A DNA stretch of 45,772 nt, taken from NCBI GenBank assembly GCA_017625255.1, contig JAGALK010000118.1, positions 1-45,772 on the forward strand, written 5' to 3'. Under the pieces are notes generated by a model. The model had not been told where the DNA came from, did not search any database, and saw only the letters and a list, made by a program, of their open reading frames with translations. Positions within the stretch are counted from its first letter, which is position 1; the number at the start of each line of letters is the position of its first letter. The position numbers were made by a program, and so were the translations under genes. This DNA is from Lachnospiraceae bacterium (GTDB taxonomy: Bacteria > Bacillota > Clostridia > Lachnospirales > Lachnospiraceae). Shown piece by piece: positions 34,211-43,353 of the stretch.

Positions 34211-35355
34211 GACCTATTTGCACTTCCTCCAAAGCCTGCACCTTTAGCAGCTTCCGGATTTGCAGATAAGATACCTTCTATCTGTTCATCTTCTAAGGAA
34301 TAGTTATAGAATTCCTTGTAATATGCCTGAATTTCTTCTTTCATATCATAAGTAAATTTGTCCGGATGTAAGGTTTGAGCCATCCATTTTAACATCAGCG
34401 GTGCATCTCCTGATGGTGGAAACCATCTATATACACCTAATGGCTCTTTGATAACTTTTCCATTCAATACAGCACTGATCTGACTCCAATCCTGTCCATC
34501 AATGGTATTGTTGTATAAATCCTCCGGCATGGTTTCTGTAAAGGTTGATATAATAATAATGTCCGGGTTCCATTCATAAATCTGCTCCATATTGACAGAT
34601 GTAGCTCCCTGTACTTCTGCTGCCGCATTGATTCCGCCTGCTGCCTTAATCCAGTAATCACCATAAAAATCCGCACCACTTACACTGATGTCCTCTGAAC
34701 TATGGTTGTATAGGTACAACACCTTTGGTTTCTCCTCATCAGAAATTTCTGCTGTTTTCTCTGCAATATCCGCTTCAATCTTTCGGCCATATTCGATAAC
34801 CTTGTCTATATTTCCTGTATCACCGAAAATTTCTTTCATAATATTCAGCCAGCTTTCTAATGTAGTAAGTACATTTCCATTATCCTGTGTTTTAACACCA
34901 ACTGCAGGAATTCCGGCATTTTTCATGGCTTCATACTGTTCTAAGTATTCTGCCCAGTATAAGACTACATCCGGCTCTAATTTCAACAACTCTTCTACAT
35001 TGACATCTGTTCCTTCAATAAAGTTATCCGCAATACCTTTTAACTCTGGATACATAGCCGCCATGATGGAGTTTTCAATGGCACTGGTAGAACCCGGATG
35101 TACCCCGACTAAATATTCAATCGGTGCACCTGTAAGCGCATAGATACTTGGTAATGGAAGGGCTGTGGTTACTAATCTGTCTGGATTCGCAGGAATCGTT
35201 ACCTCCATACCATTCTGATCGGTTACAGTAATTGTCTCTAAATCACTGGTTACTTTTTCTGCTTCTTCTGCTGATTTTTCTTTTGCACTGCCACATGCTG
35301 TCAAACTTAATAGCATAGCCGCACTTAAAAGTATGGATAATAATTTTTTCTTCAT
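34207..35355 (-). CDS. ABC transporter substrate-binding lipoprotein (FecB/BtuF-like)
   Basis: 382 residues. Signal peptide KKKLLSILLSAAMLLSLTAC gives a lipidated Cys21. The mature protein is a periplasmic-binding type III fold with TVTDQNGMEVTIPANPDRLVTTALP at its start and two lobes joined by a helix; NVEELLKLEPDVVLYWAEY and NMEQIYEWNPDIIIISTFT are the paired strand motifs of the family. It captures the substrate outside the membrane and begins the six-gene operon ending with the nitrogenase-like genes. The ligand (Fe chelate, corrinoid or another tetrapyrrole) cannot be told from sequence. Confidence 0.93.
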   Translation of the reverse strand: MKKKLLSILLSAAMLLSLTACGSAKEKSAEEAEKVTSDLETITVTDQNGMEVTIPANPDRLVTTALPLPSIYALTGAPIEYLVGVHPGSTSAIENSIMAAMYPELKGIADNFIEGTDVNVEELLKLEPDVVLYWAEYLEQYEAMKNAGIPAVGVKTQDNGNVLTTLESWLNIMKEIFGDTGNIDKVIEYGRKIEADIAEKTAEISDEEKPKVLYLYNHSSEDISVSGADFYGDYWIKAAGGINAAAEVQGATSVNMEQIYEWNPDIIIISTFTETMPEDLYNNTIDGQDWSQISAVLNGKVIKEPLGVYRWFPPSGDAPLMLKWMAQTLHPDKFTYDMKEEIQAYYKEFYNYSLEDEQIEGILSANPEAAKGAGFGGSANRS

Positions 35356-35382
35356 TTTTTTCCTCCAAGACTTATTTTCGTT

Positions 35383-35396
35383 AGTTAGCGCTAACT
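35383..35396. promoter_or_regulatory. 14-bp perfect palindrome, candidate repressor site
   Basis: AGTTAGCGCTAACT is a perfect palindrome with a CG centre, of the kind bound by LacI-type repressors, 27 nt before the lipoprotein start codon and downstream of the promoter-like element at 35416-35447. Confidence 0.55.
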
Positions 35397-35415
35397 TTTG
35401 AATGTCATTACTCCT

Positions 35416-35440
35416 ATAACCTAGTGACCATGTAGGTTAT
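35416..35440 (-). promoter_or_regulatory. MerR-like inverted repeat in a long-spacer promoter
   Basis: ATAACCTA (35416-35423) and TAGGTTAT (35433-35440) are perfect 8-bp inverted arms around 9 nt. On the minus strand they lie between TTGCAA and a poor -10-like GTTATA with a 19-nt spacer, the geometry of MerR-regulated promoters. No MerR gene is in the window. Confidence 0.45.
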
Positions 35441-35508
35441 TGCAATTATCTTAACATTAAACCTTTTATTTGCATACAGGTAAATATTGCAAGTCAACAG
35501 ATATAAAA

Positions 35509-35553
35509 AAACCTTCTCACAAACAGAATTCTATTTCTGCTTATGAGAAGGTT
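35509..35553 (-). terminator. terminator of fabV
   Basis: AAACCTTCTCA (35509-35519) pairs with TGAGAAGGTTT (35544-35553), with an inner CAGAA/TTCTG stem; the minus strand continues GTTTTTTTATATC. It lies about 40 nt beyond the fabV stop. Confidence 0.85.
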
Positions 35554-35560
35554 TATTTAA

Positions 35561-35580
35561 GTGTCTGATTTTCAAACTAC
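35561..35580. repeat. 20-bp exact direct repeat, copy 1
   Basis: GTGTCTGATTTTCAAACTAC occurs here, between the fabV stop and its terminator stem, and again exactly at 36934-36953, on the other side of fabV. Confidence 0.8.
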
Positions 35581-35595
35581 GAATCTATATCACTA

Positions 35596-36759
35596 TTATA
35601 CTTCTACATCAGCGGAATAATCCACATCCGCTAATTTAAACCCAAACATATTATAAAAATCATTCCAATAGCCATCCACATCAGCTAATTCTAAGAGATT
35701 TTCACTGGAAATCTTCTCCCAGATATCCATAACTTCACTCTGTACATCTTCACGCATTTCCCAATCGTCCACATGAATCATGCCATCTTCCATAACTTCA
35801 ATGGCATCACCGCCAAACATTTTGTCCTTAAATAAACGGTTCATCTGCTCGATACAACCTTCGTGAATATCTTTTTCTTTCATAACCTTATAAAGAACAG
35901 ATAAATACAATGGTACAACCGGAATTGCTGCGCTTGCCTGCGTTACTAATGCTTTATTGACAGAAACATAGGCTTTGATACCCTTTTGTGCCTGTTTTTT
36001 GGTAATTGCATCTGCACTTTCTTTTAGGTGTTTCTTCGCCATACCAATAGTACCTTCATGGTATACAGGATATGTAAGCTTTGGCCCAATGTAGGAATAA
36101 GCAATGGTAACCGCATCAGATGCAATGGCATCATTTTCTACTAATGCATCAATCCAGTCCATCCAGTCTTCGCCGCCCATAACCTTGATGGTTCCTGCGA
36201 TTTCTTCCTCAGTTGCACTGCCAATTGTACCTTCACCGATGGAATTATCTTTAAAATTCCAATTTTTCTGTGTAAATGGCTCACCGACGGTCTTTAAGCT
36301 AGAAGAGAATACTGTGCCATCTGCCATGGTTCTTCTTGGTGCAGCAAGAGAATATACAACCATATCCACCTGACCTAAATCCTTTTTAATGGTATCAATG
36401 ACTTCTTTTTTGATTTCAGCAGAAAATGCATCCCCATTGATGGATTTTGTATAAAGTCCTGCTTCTTTTGCTGCCTCATCGAAGGCTTTTGTATTATAAA
36501 ATCCCGGTGTAGCTGTTCTTTTGCCTGTTGCTTCCTTTTCAAACATCACACCAATAGTTGCAGCATTCATGGCAAATGCAGCTGTAATTCTGGAAGCTAA
36601 GCCATAACCTGTAGATGCACCAATGACTAAGACTTTTTTAGGTCCTTTAATCTCTCCATTTTCCTTTGTATAACAAATCTGGTTCTGTACATTTTTTTTA
36701 CATCCCACTGGATGAGCAGTTGTACAAATAAATCCTTTTACTTTTGGTTCTACTACCAT
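35596..36759 (-). CDS. fabV: trans-2-enoyl-ACP/CoA reductase (NADH)
   Basis: 387 residues from ATG 36759, which has GGAGG 5 nt upstream; an in-frame TTG four codons earlier is inside that site. FabV signatures: VVEPKVKGFICTTAHPVGCKKNV at the N-terminus, the NADH-binding VLVIGASTGYGLASRI, LAAPRRTMADG, and the catalytic Y-x8-K (YHEGTIGMAK). It performs the last step of fatty acid elongation or crotonyl-CoA reduction. It stands alone between its own promoter and terminator. Confidence 0.97.
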   Translation of the reverse strand: MVVEPKVKGFICTTAHPVGCKKNVQNQICYTKENGEIKGPKKVLVIGASTGYGLASRITAAFAMNAATIGVMFEKEATGKRTATPGFYNTKAFDEAAKEAGLYTKSINGDAFSAEIKKEVIDTIKKDLGQVDMVVYSLAAPRRTMADGTVFSSSLKTVGEPFTQKNWNFKDNSIGEGTIGSATEEEIAGTIKVMGGEDWMDWIDALVENDAIASDAVTIAYSYIGPKLTYPVYHEGTIGMAKKHLKESADAITKKQAQKGIKAYVSVNKALVTQASAAIPVVPLYLSVLYKVMKEKDIHEGCIEQMNRLFKDKMFGGDAIEVMEDGMIHVDDWEMREDVQSEVMDIWEKISSENLLELADVDGYWNDFYNMFGFKLADVDYSADVEV

Positions 36760-36827
36760 ATCGTCCTCCAATTGTATAAATTTTTATATTGATATTCATT
36801 TGTTCTATAAATTAGTTCATCTATTCT

Positions 36828-36855
36828 ATTATATTGCAATATAAATTTTTGTCAA
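36828..36855 (-). promoter_or_regulatory. sigma-A promoter of fabV
   Basis: Minus strand TTGACA, 16-nt spacer, consensus TATAAT, 70 nt before the start codon. Confidence 0.85.
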
Positions 36856-36913
36856 ACTTACCCTGCTATTTTTTCATTATAGGAACTGACGATTGCAGAT
36901 ACAAAGTTGTTTT

Positions 36914-36965
36914 ATTAAAAAACTGCCATACCTGTGTCTGATTTTCAAACTACAGATATGACAGT
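36914..36965 (-). terminator. terminator of the pheST operon
   Basis: ACTGCCATACCTGT (36922-36935) pairs with ACAGATATGACAGT (36952-36965), two positions being G-U wobble on the minus-strand RNA, followed by TTTTTTAAT. The loop carries the second copy of the 20-bp repeat. Confidence 0.8.
36934..36953. repeat. 20-bp exact direct repeat, copy 2
   Basis: Identical to 35561-35580. This copy forms the loop of the pheST terminator, 175 nt upstream of fabV. Confidence 0.8.
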
Positions 36966-37074
36966 CTTATCCATTTAGATTATTCTATTCTTCACTTTTT
37001 AATCTGTCAAAATAAATTTCCAATGCTGTAAGCTTGTATGGAAATAATCTCTATACAAGGCATTCAATTACTAA

Positions 37075-39432
37075 TTATGCTTTTAAATTCACATTTATTT
37101 CATTCAGATTGTTAAGTATATTATCTATATTTTCCTGTACTTCTTCACCTGTTAAGGTTCTGTCGTCACAGCCAAATACAAATCTTACCGTAATACTCTT
37201 AACCTCATCACTATCATAAACATCAATAACAGATACTGTCTGTAATGTTTCAATTTTTAATGTATTCCAGCATTCTTCAATATTTTCAAAACGAACATTT
37301 TCTGGAATAATCAACGACAAATCATATTCTATAGTAGGGAATCTGGATGGCTCATCAAATAATAAATCTAATGCCGGAACTCCTAACAGATTATCCATAT
37401 TAATTTCAACACACACAACAGCTGCATTTTTAGAAATCTTTTTCAAGATTTTTGGATGTAATGTGTTAAGAACACCAATTTCAGTTCCGTCAATCATAAT
37501 CTTTGTGGTGTTCTTAGGATGCTGCCATGCATGGGTTACTTCTGTCTTTGCATATTTTGGCAAACGATGTTTTAACATATTACTAATTGTATTAACAATC
37601 TGAACTGCCTGCAAATACAGATTCTTTTCTGCCATTTCTTTGCTGTACATAGAAATGGCCAGTACACGCTGCTCATTTGCTGTTCCGTCTGCCTTAACAC
37701 CTTCTACCACTCTTCCGATTTCAAAAATAGAGAAAGATGGTTTGTAATTACGGTTTGCATATACAGCCGGAAGAAAACTTTCCATCATACATGTACGAAG
37801 ATATCCATTATTATCCGCACTGCCAAGAATTCTTACATTCTCTTCCGGTACTAAGTCGATATCACGCATTGCATCCGGGTCGCACCACACACGAGTATGA
37901 ATCTCATGCATTGCATAGGAATTTACCAATAAATCTTTAACCAGATTTTCTTCTCTTCTTAAATCTGTTGTCTTTGTCGGTAATAATGGTGCGGATGTGG
38001 TTTTAATTGCAAAATTGTCATATCCATAGATACGGGTAATTTCTTCCACGATATCTGCTTTCATACTGACATCCTTGGTAGCTCTCCAGCTTGGCACCTT
38101 GGTAACAAAGGCTTCTCCTGTCTGTTCGGTTGCAAATCCCAACTGTTCCAATGTTGTCTTAATTCTCTCGCAGGAAATATCAATTCCGGTATAACGGTCA
38201 ATAAATTTTTTGTCAAAGGATACTGTAAGCTCAGGATATTTTTTATTATAAATATCCGTAATATTTGTTGTGCATACACAATCTGCATCCACATCCTTTA
38301 ACAATTTGATAAATCTCTTAATTGCCAAAATGGTCATTTCCGGGTCTAAAGTCTTTTCATAACGGGCAGATGCATCTGTTCTTAAGGACATTCTAGATGC
38401 TGATTTTCGGATATTTACACCATCAAAGTTTGCAGATTCTAATACAACGGAGTTCGTCTCGTCTTTGATTTCACTGTCAAGACCACCCATAATACCCGCA
38501 ATACCAACAGGAGTTTCGTTATCATAAATCATCAATGTATCTGGTGTAATCTCTCTTTCTTCTCCATCAAGTGTTGTAAAACGGATATCGTTTTCCGGTT
38601 TTTTTACAACAATTCGGCTGATATTATTTCCATCAAAGGCATGCATCGGCTGTCCTAATTCTAACATAATATAATTCGTCAAATCTGCAAGCAGATTGAT
38701 TGCACGAGTACCACAATAGTACAGACGAGTCCGCATTACATTTGAGCTTACTTTCTTTGTTACATTTTCAATTCGAACACCTGTATATCTATAAACATTA
38801 TCATCCTCAATGGAAATATCCACTTCTTTATCTCCGGTATATGGATTTTCCATAATATCCAACTCTTTGATTTTCTGATTGGTCAGGGCAGCAAATTCTC
38901 TTGCCATTCCATAGTGTCCCCATAAATCCGGTCTGTTGGTTAAGGATTTATTATCCACTTCAAAAATGACATCTTCAATTGGGAAAATATCTTTCAAATC
39001 TGTACCATTTTCATAAGAAGCTTCTAACTCCATAATACCATCATGATTATCTGAAATTCCAACTTCCTTTTCTGAACAGCACATACCAAAGGATTCTACA
39101 CCACGCAGCTTTGCAGGCTTGATTTCCATTCCGCATACATGACCGCCCGGTTTACAAAATGCTGTTTTGATGCCTGTTCTGGCATTTGGAGCTCCACACA
39201 CAACATCATAAACCTTATCACCTGCATCAACCTTTAAAATATGCAAATGATCTGAATTTGGATGCTCTTCACAGGAAATAATTTCTCCTACGACAACAGC
39301 ATCTGTATCTTTTCCTTTATATTCAATACCTTCTACTTCTGCTGTAGATAAGGTAAATCTTTTTATTAATTTCTCAAGATCCTGTCCCTCTAAATCAACA
39401 AAATCTTTAATCCAATTCATGGATACAAACAT
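37075..39432 (-). CDS. pheT: phenylalanyl-tRNA synthetase beta subunit
   Basis: 785 residues, usual for bacterial PheT. The N-terminal tRNA-binding (EMAP-like) domain, VGEIISCEEHPNSDHLHILKVD, is followed by B3/B4 (LTNYIMLELGQPMHAFD, IAGIMGGLDSEI), B5, the inactive synthetase-like core and the C-terminal anticodon-binding FDX domain (YDLSLIIPENVRFENI). It forms an alpha2-beta2 enzyme with PheS, encoded 10 nt upstream, and is controlled by the same T-box leader. Confidence 0.98.
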   Translation of the reverse strand: MFVSMNWIKDFVDLEGQDLEKLIKRFTLSTAEVEGIEYKGKDTDAVVVGEIISCEEHPNSDHLHILKVDAGDKVYDVVCGAPNARTGIKTAFCKPGGHVCGMEIKPAKLRGVESFGMCCSEKEVGISDNHDGIMELEASYENGTDLKDIFPIEDVIFEVDNKSLTNRPDLWGHYGMAREFAALTNQKIKELDIMENPYTGDKEVDISIEDDNVYRYTGVRIENVTKKVSSNVMRTRLYYCGTRAINLLADLTNYIMLELGQPMHAFDGNNISRIVVKKPENDIRFTTLDGEEREITPDTLMIYDNETPVGIAGIMGGLDSEIKDETNSVVLESANFDGVNIRKSASRMSLRTDASARYEKTLDPEMTILAIKRFIKLLKDVDADCVCTTNITDIYNKKYPELTVSFDKKFIDRYTGIDISCERIKTTLEQLGFATEQTGEAFVTKVPSWRATKDVSMKADIVEEITRIYGYDNFAIKTTSAPLLPTKTTDLRREENLVKDLLVNSYAMHEIHTRVWCDPDAMRDIDLVPEENVRILGSADNNGYLRTCMMESFLPAVYANRNYKPSFSIFEIGRVVEGVKADGTANEQRVLAISMYSKEMAEKNLYLQAVQIVNTISNMLKHRLPKYAKTEVTHAWQHPKNTTKIMIDGTEIGVLNTLHPKILKKISKNAAVVCVEINMDNLLGVPALDLLFDEPSRFPTIEYDLSLIIPENVRFENIEECWNTLKIETLQTVSVIDVYDSDEVKSITVRFVFGCDDRTLTGEEVQENIDNILNNLNEINVNLKA

Positions 39433-39442
39433 AAAGCACCTC

Positions 39443-40507
39443 CTACTTACTTACGAACTGTGATAATGAATTCAAATCAAATTCATTTAACACACGAATA
39501 TCTTTGATACCAAATTTCATCATTGCCAATCGTGTTAAGCCTAATCCAAAAGCAAAACCGGTATATTTATCCGGCTCTTCTTCTGTATTGATTCCGCCGT
39601 ATTTCAATACATTTGGATGAATCATACCGCATGGGCAAAGCTCAAGCCAACCGGAATTCTTACAGGATGGACAGCCGTCTCCCCCACAGATTAAGCACTG
39701 GATATCTAACTCAAATCCCGGCTCCACAAATGGGAAAAATCCTGGTCTAAGACGCACAGTAACATCCCTTTCAAATACTTCTGAAAGCATTGTTTTCATA
39801 AAATAAATCAGGTTTGAAATAGAAATGTCTTCATCAATCATAATACCTTCCATCTGGAAGAATGTATTTTCATGACAAGCATCAATCGCTTCATTTCTAA
39901 AGCATCTGCCCGGAAAAACAGCTTTAATTGGTCTTTTCTGTTTCTTTAAAGCATCTCCGTACTTACGCATAATTGCATTCTGTGCAGCGGAAGTATGGCT
40001 CTTTAACAACTGATTCGGTGTACTTAAATAGTAGGTGTCCTGCATATCTCTTGCAGGGTGAAATTTCGGGATATTCAATGCTTCAAAGCAATGATAATCG
40101 TCCACGATTTCATTATAATCTTCTACATCAAATCCCATAGATTTAAAGATATCCTCTAAATCTCTTTGCACTAAGGTAATCGGATGATAGGAACCACAAG
40201 CACATCTTGTAGGCATGGATTCATCATACGCTTCTGTCGCATTGATTTCAGATTCTTCTTCTAATTTAACCAACTCTAACTTCTTTTCATCAAACTTATC
40301 ATTTAACTCTTTTTTCAGTCCATTGATAAGCTGACCAAATTCTTTTTTCTGCTCATTAGGTACTTTTCCTAATTCTTTCATCAAATCTGAAATAAGTCCT
40401 TTTTTACTGAAAAAAACAAGTCTTAAATCCTCTAATGCCTTTGTGTCTTTGACGGCATCAAGTTCAGTATTAAATTTTTGCTTCAATTCTTGAATTTTTT
40501 CTTTCAT
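39443..40507 (-). CDS. pheS: phenylalanyl-tRNA synthetase alpha subunit
   Basis: 354 residues. An N-terminal coiled coil binds tRNA; the class II catalytic core carries motif 2 (FPGRCFRNEAIDACHENTFFQMEG) and motif 3 (GFAFGLGLTRLAMMKFGI). A Cys-rich insertion (CLICGGDGCPSCKNSGWLELCPCG) is a usual feature of a subset of bacterial PheS and may bind zinc. AAGGAGG precedes ATG. It leads the pheST operon behind a T-box. Confidence 0.98.
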   Translation of the reverse strand: MKEKIQELKQKFNTELDAVKDTKALEDLRLVFFSKKGLISDLMKELGKVPNEQKKEFGQLINGLKKELNDKFDEKKLELVKLEEESEINATEAYDESMPTRCACGSYHPITLVQRDLEDIFKSMGFDVEDYNEIVDDYHCFEALNIPKFHPARDMQDTYYLSTPNQLLKSHTSAAQNAIMRKYGDALKKQKRPIKAVFPGRCFRNEAIDACHENTFFQMEGIMIDEDISISNLIYFMKTMLSEVFERDVTVRLRPGFFPFVEPGFELDIQCLICGGDGCPSCKNSGWLELCPCGMIHPNVLKYGGINTEEEPDKYTGFAFGLGLTRLAMMKFGIKDIRVLNEFDLNSLSQFVSK

Positions 40508-40518
40508 AATTCCTCCTT

Positions 40519-40735
40519 AAAAAAAATAAAACTTCATCCCCAAGGGACGAAGTTATCGCGATACCACCCTATTTTTAGAATGAATGATTCTACTCTTCAT
40601 TGGCTTTAATGCAGCTCCTACATCCATCTTAACGCCTATGGCTTTTCGATGGAAAGCTCCTGTGCTGAAATTCAATAATTGTATTCTGTTCCTGCTTCCA
40701 GCCGATGACAGGAACTCTCTGAAAAAATGTATCCA
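40519..40735 (-). promoter_or_regulatory. T-box riboswitch (tRNA-Phe sensing) of pheST
   Basis: The T-box sequence AGGGTGGTATCGCG (40557-40570 on the minus strand) precedes the terminator stem ACTTCGTCCC/GGGATGAAGT (40531-40553) and a T run up to 40519. The antiterminator would pair the T-box with the 5' arm. A stem I region starts near 40720 and a candidate specifier TTC (Phe, 40667-40669) sits in a GAATTTCAGC context. Uncharged tRNA-Phe should stabilise the antiterminator and turn on pheST. Confidence 0.93.
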
Positions 40736-40768
40736 TTATCTACTTACACACATTCAACGCTTCTTTAA

Positions 40769-40797
40769 ATGTTATCATATTTGTGGGAAAATGGCAA
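40769..40797 (-). promoter_or_regulatory. candidate promoter of the T-box leader
   Basis: Minus strand TTGCCA, 17-nt spacer, TAACAT. The predicted start lies about 30 nt before stem I of the T-box. Confidence 0.55.
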
Positions 40798-40810
40798 TAT
40801 TTTTCCTATC

Positions 40811-41698
40811 TCATATCATTAATAATTTTGTAACATTTTTCTGGTATTGAGGTTTAACAAAATATTTGCAATACAATGTCACTAATTGTTCCGGTGTAGA
40901 GGCACGACCATTAAGTTTAAAATGTACTATTCCCAATTGCTCATATTTTTCATAATCCTCTGGAAATATATTATGTGTCGGAAACTCTCCCTGCATATCC
41001 ATCTGTTGCCTCAACTGCTGATATCTGCATCGCATATGGTCACTCTCCTGATACAAAGAGAATCTGTTAAATGACTCATAGTGTTCCTGACAATATTCGC
41101 AATCAGATACAGGGCAATATTCATTCGCTAATATAATTACATTCTCAGGATATGGCAGCTTACTTAACTCTTCCCACTGACGATTCATTCTTACAGGAAT
41201 ACAAACGAAATATTTCTCCAATGCTTCATGAATATCTGTTATATCCGAATATACGCGACATATGCTCTGGATTATAGAATAATTCGAATAATTTTCATGG
41301 ATATACTTCTGCATTACATCTGTCGCTACGATTACAGAATTCCCCCTCATATTTCCTGCCTTTGCGATAGCATTACCATATGTATCGTATAAATGCTCTT
41401 TTCTCAACAAACGATTCGTAAAAGTCAAACGATATGACAAATGATAATTACTATACAATGCAAATATTCTTTCTAACTCCTTAGGCGACATACACTGTCC
41501 CGGAAGGTGAATGCAGCCTCCATTCCAAACACAAAACGGCGGACAACCATAAACCGCTTCTATTCTTACATTTTCATAAAAAAACTCAGGATAAGCTTCC
41601 ATCAATTCCAGCAAGCGTATATTGATGGGCATGTTCGTTTCTGAATCAGGCAACTCAAACCATATCATCCTCTTTGACACCTCACTATTAATAAACAT
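40811..41698 (-). CDS. U32-peptidase-like Fe-S protein of the radical SAM peptide cluster
   Basis: 295 residues. The end resembles U32/UbiU-type TIM barrels: IVHFKLNGRAS corresponds to the slKIEGR strand, and Cys195, Cys200 and Cys203 (NEYCPVSDCEYCQEHYE) could bind a [4Fe-4S] cluster with a further cysteine. Cys52, Cys56, Cys62 and Cys69 form a second group near the N-terminus. It is the last gene of the operon, 45 nt after the cobalamin-type radical SAM gene. U32 proteins take part in O2-independent hydroxylations and proteolysis, so a modifying or leader-removing role is possible; the assignment is by pattern only. Confidence 0.65.
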   Translation of the reverse strand: MFINSEVSKRMIWFELPDSETNMPINIRLLELMEAYPEFFYENVRIEAVYGCPPFCVWNGGCIHLPGQCMSPKELERIFALYSNYHLSYRLTFTNRLLRKEHLYDTYGNAIAKAGNMRGNSVIVATDVMQKYIHENYSNYSIIQSICRVYSDITDIHEALEKYFVCIPVRMNRQWEELSKLPYPENVIILANEYCPVSDCEYCQEHYESFNRFSLYQESDHMRCRYQQLRQQMDMQGEFPTHNIFPEDYEKYEQLGIVHFKLNGRASTPEQLVTLYCKYFVKPQYQKNVTKLLMI

Positions 41699-41743
41699 AA
41701 TCTAATTCGTTGTTTACGAAACACTACTAAGTATCTAAAACCT

Positions 41744-43282
41744 TTAGTTTTCCATCATCCGTTTTATATATGCCTGCTTAGCTTCTTCTGTAACCTGTCC
41801 TTTAACATCTCTAGAAACTCGCGTTTCATGATTAACCATATATCCTTCTGTTTCTATAAACATCTTTTCAACAATTCTGCTAAAATAACATCCATCCTTA
41901 TATGTATATAAGTACGATACATTAACTGGATAAGCATGCATTGAATCATATACAGAATTTTTTACAATGGTTGCTCCGTATTTTTTATGATAATCCTCAA
42001 AATTATTCCATGCAGCTGTACCTGCATACAGTATTATTGGCGAATAATGTACAATAGAAATATCTTTAAAATATTTTGCAATAAATCCCATATTATCCGC
42101 CATAGAATTTGGAGATTCTCCTATATAAAACATAAAATTCAAATGTATGTATGCATTACCAAATGATATTATTTTTTCAATCAATTTTTCTGCCTTTTTT
42201 AGATACATAGAAGGATTCTTGGTTTTATCCATAATTTTTAATATTTCTTCGCTGGCAGACTCTAAGCCAATACCAAATGATACACACCCTGATTTATACA
42301 TCAAATCTATATATTTCTCCCAATTTACATCCAATCGAAATTCCGATACCCATTTTAATGAGCCATATCGTTGAATAATTCCCTCAAAAATACGAATTGT
42401 GTTTTTGACATTAACACCAAGATTCGCTGCCGTAAAAGGATATACAACATCTGTTCCATAAATACTCACAACATAGTCCAGTTCTGCCAAAAAACGCTCT
42501 GCCGTTTTGTATCGATATGTATGGCACACTGCCGAAACACAATATCTGCAATTACCGTAACAGCCCCTACTTTCCTCTAAATATGGAGGATATTCCATAT
42601 ACTTATCATATAATTCGTAATGGAGAAATGGCATATCATCCAGAGGCATTAAAGGTTCTGTAAAATTGCTTTTAAGTAAATGTTTCGGAGTATAACGAAA
42701 CTGCATACTTTCATTCAAAAAATCACATACCTCAAATCTTGAAAAATGTTTGCTGTCAAAAACTCCATGCTTTTTGGCAAATTCTTCTCTTAGAAATATA
42801 TTTCCTATACTATCAAGACTGCATTTATTCTTCGTAAACTCAACCAATTTACGAAAAGAATATTCTCCTTCACCTTGAATTATAATATCAAATGCTGTTT
42901 CATCCAAAGCAATACCAGCAATATCCCCAATATGCTGTCCTCCTGCAACCAAAAGTGACTGTGGAAATTGTTCTGCTAATTGTTTTGAAATTTCAAGGGT
43001 TGGCAAATATGTATGCATATAACTACAAGAAACAGCAATTATTGCAGGAATCCATTTACATTGAGCTTCATGTAAAAGTATAGAAATATCCTCCTCATTT
43101 ACGATATGAAGAATCTTGACAGAATAGCCTTCTTCATAAATGTACGATGCAATAGAAAGCAATCCCGGATTAAATACTTTACTTCGTTTATCATCTGATT
43201 GATACAAGTTTCCATATAAAAATGTATCATCATCAAATCTTTTCATAGGTGGATCAATAAATAATACATCAATATGTTCCAT
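41744..43282 (-). CDS. B12-binding-domain radical SAM enzyme
   Basis: 512 residues. The N-terminal 150 residues form a cobalamin-binding type Rossmann domain (DVLFIDPPMKRFDDDTFLYG, LLVAGGQHIGDIAGIAL, DIIIQGEGEYSFRKLVEF). The radical SAM cluster motif CYGNCRYC puts the [4Fe-4S] ligands at Cys241, Cys245 and Cys248, followed by the barrel strands WVSEFRLDVNWE and GCVSFGIGLESASEEILKIMDKT. The family includes methyltransferases that act on unactivated carbons, and other cobalamin-dependent enzymes. It follows the small peptide gene after a hairpin. Substrate is inferred to be that peptide. Confidence 0.85.
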   Translation of the reverse strand: MEHIDVLFIDPPMKRFDDDTFLYGNLYQSDDKRSKVFNPGLLSIASYIYEEGYSVKILHIVNEEDISILLHEAQCKWIPAIIAVSCSYMHTYLPTLEISKQLAEQFPQSLLVAGGQHIGDIAGIALDETAFDIIIQGEGEYSFRKLVEFTKNKCSLDSIGNIFLREEFAKKHGVFDSKHFSRFEVCDFLNESMQFRYTPKHLLKSNFTEPLMPLDDMPFLHYELYDKYMEYPPYLEESRGCYGNCRYCVSAVCHTYRYKTAERFLAELDYVVSIYGTDVVYPFTAANLGVNVKNTIRIFEGIIQRYGSLKWVSEFRLDVNWEKYIDLMYKSGCVSFGIGLESASEEILKIMDKTKNPSMYLKKAEKLIEKIISFGNAYIHLNFMFYIGESPNSMADNMGFIAKYFKDISIVHYSPIILYAGTAAWNNFEDYHKKYGATIVKNSVYDSMHAYPVNVSYLYTYKDGCYFSRIVEKMFIETEGYMVNHETRVSRDVKGQVTEEAKQAYIKRMMEN

Positions 43283-43353
43283 GCTAATTTACCATATTTT
43301 AAAAACCTCTCTATAAATTCAAAAAAATATGCTTAAGTATAAAGAACAGCAAA

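Noticed and set aside
40584..40850. + strand frame of 88 codons
   Set aside because: It is antisense to the pheST T-box leader, whose structure fully explains the sequence.
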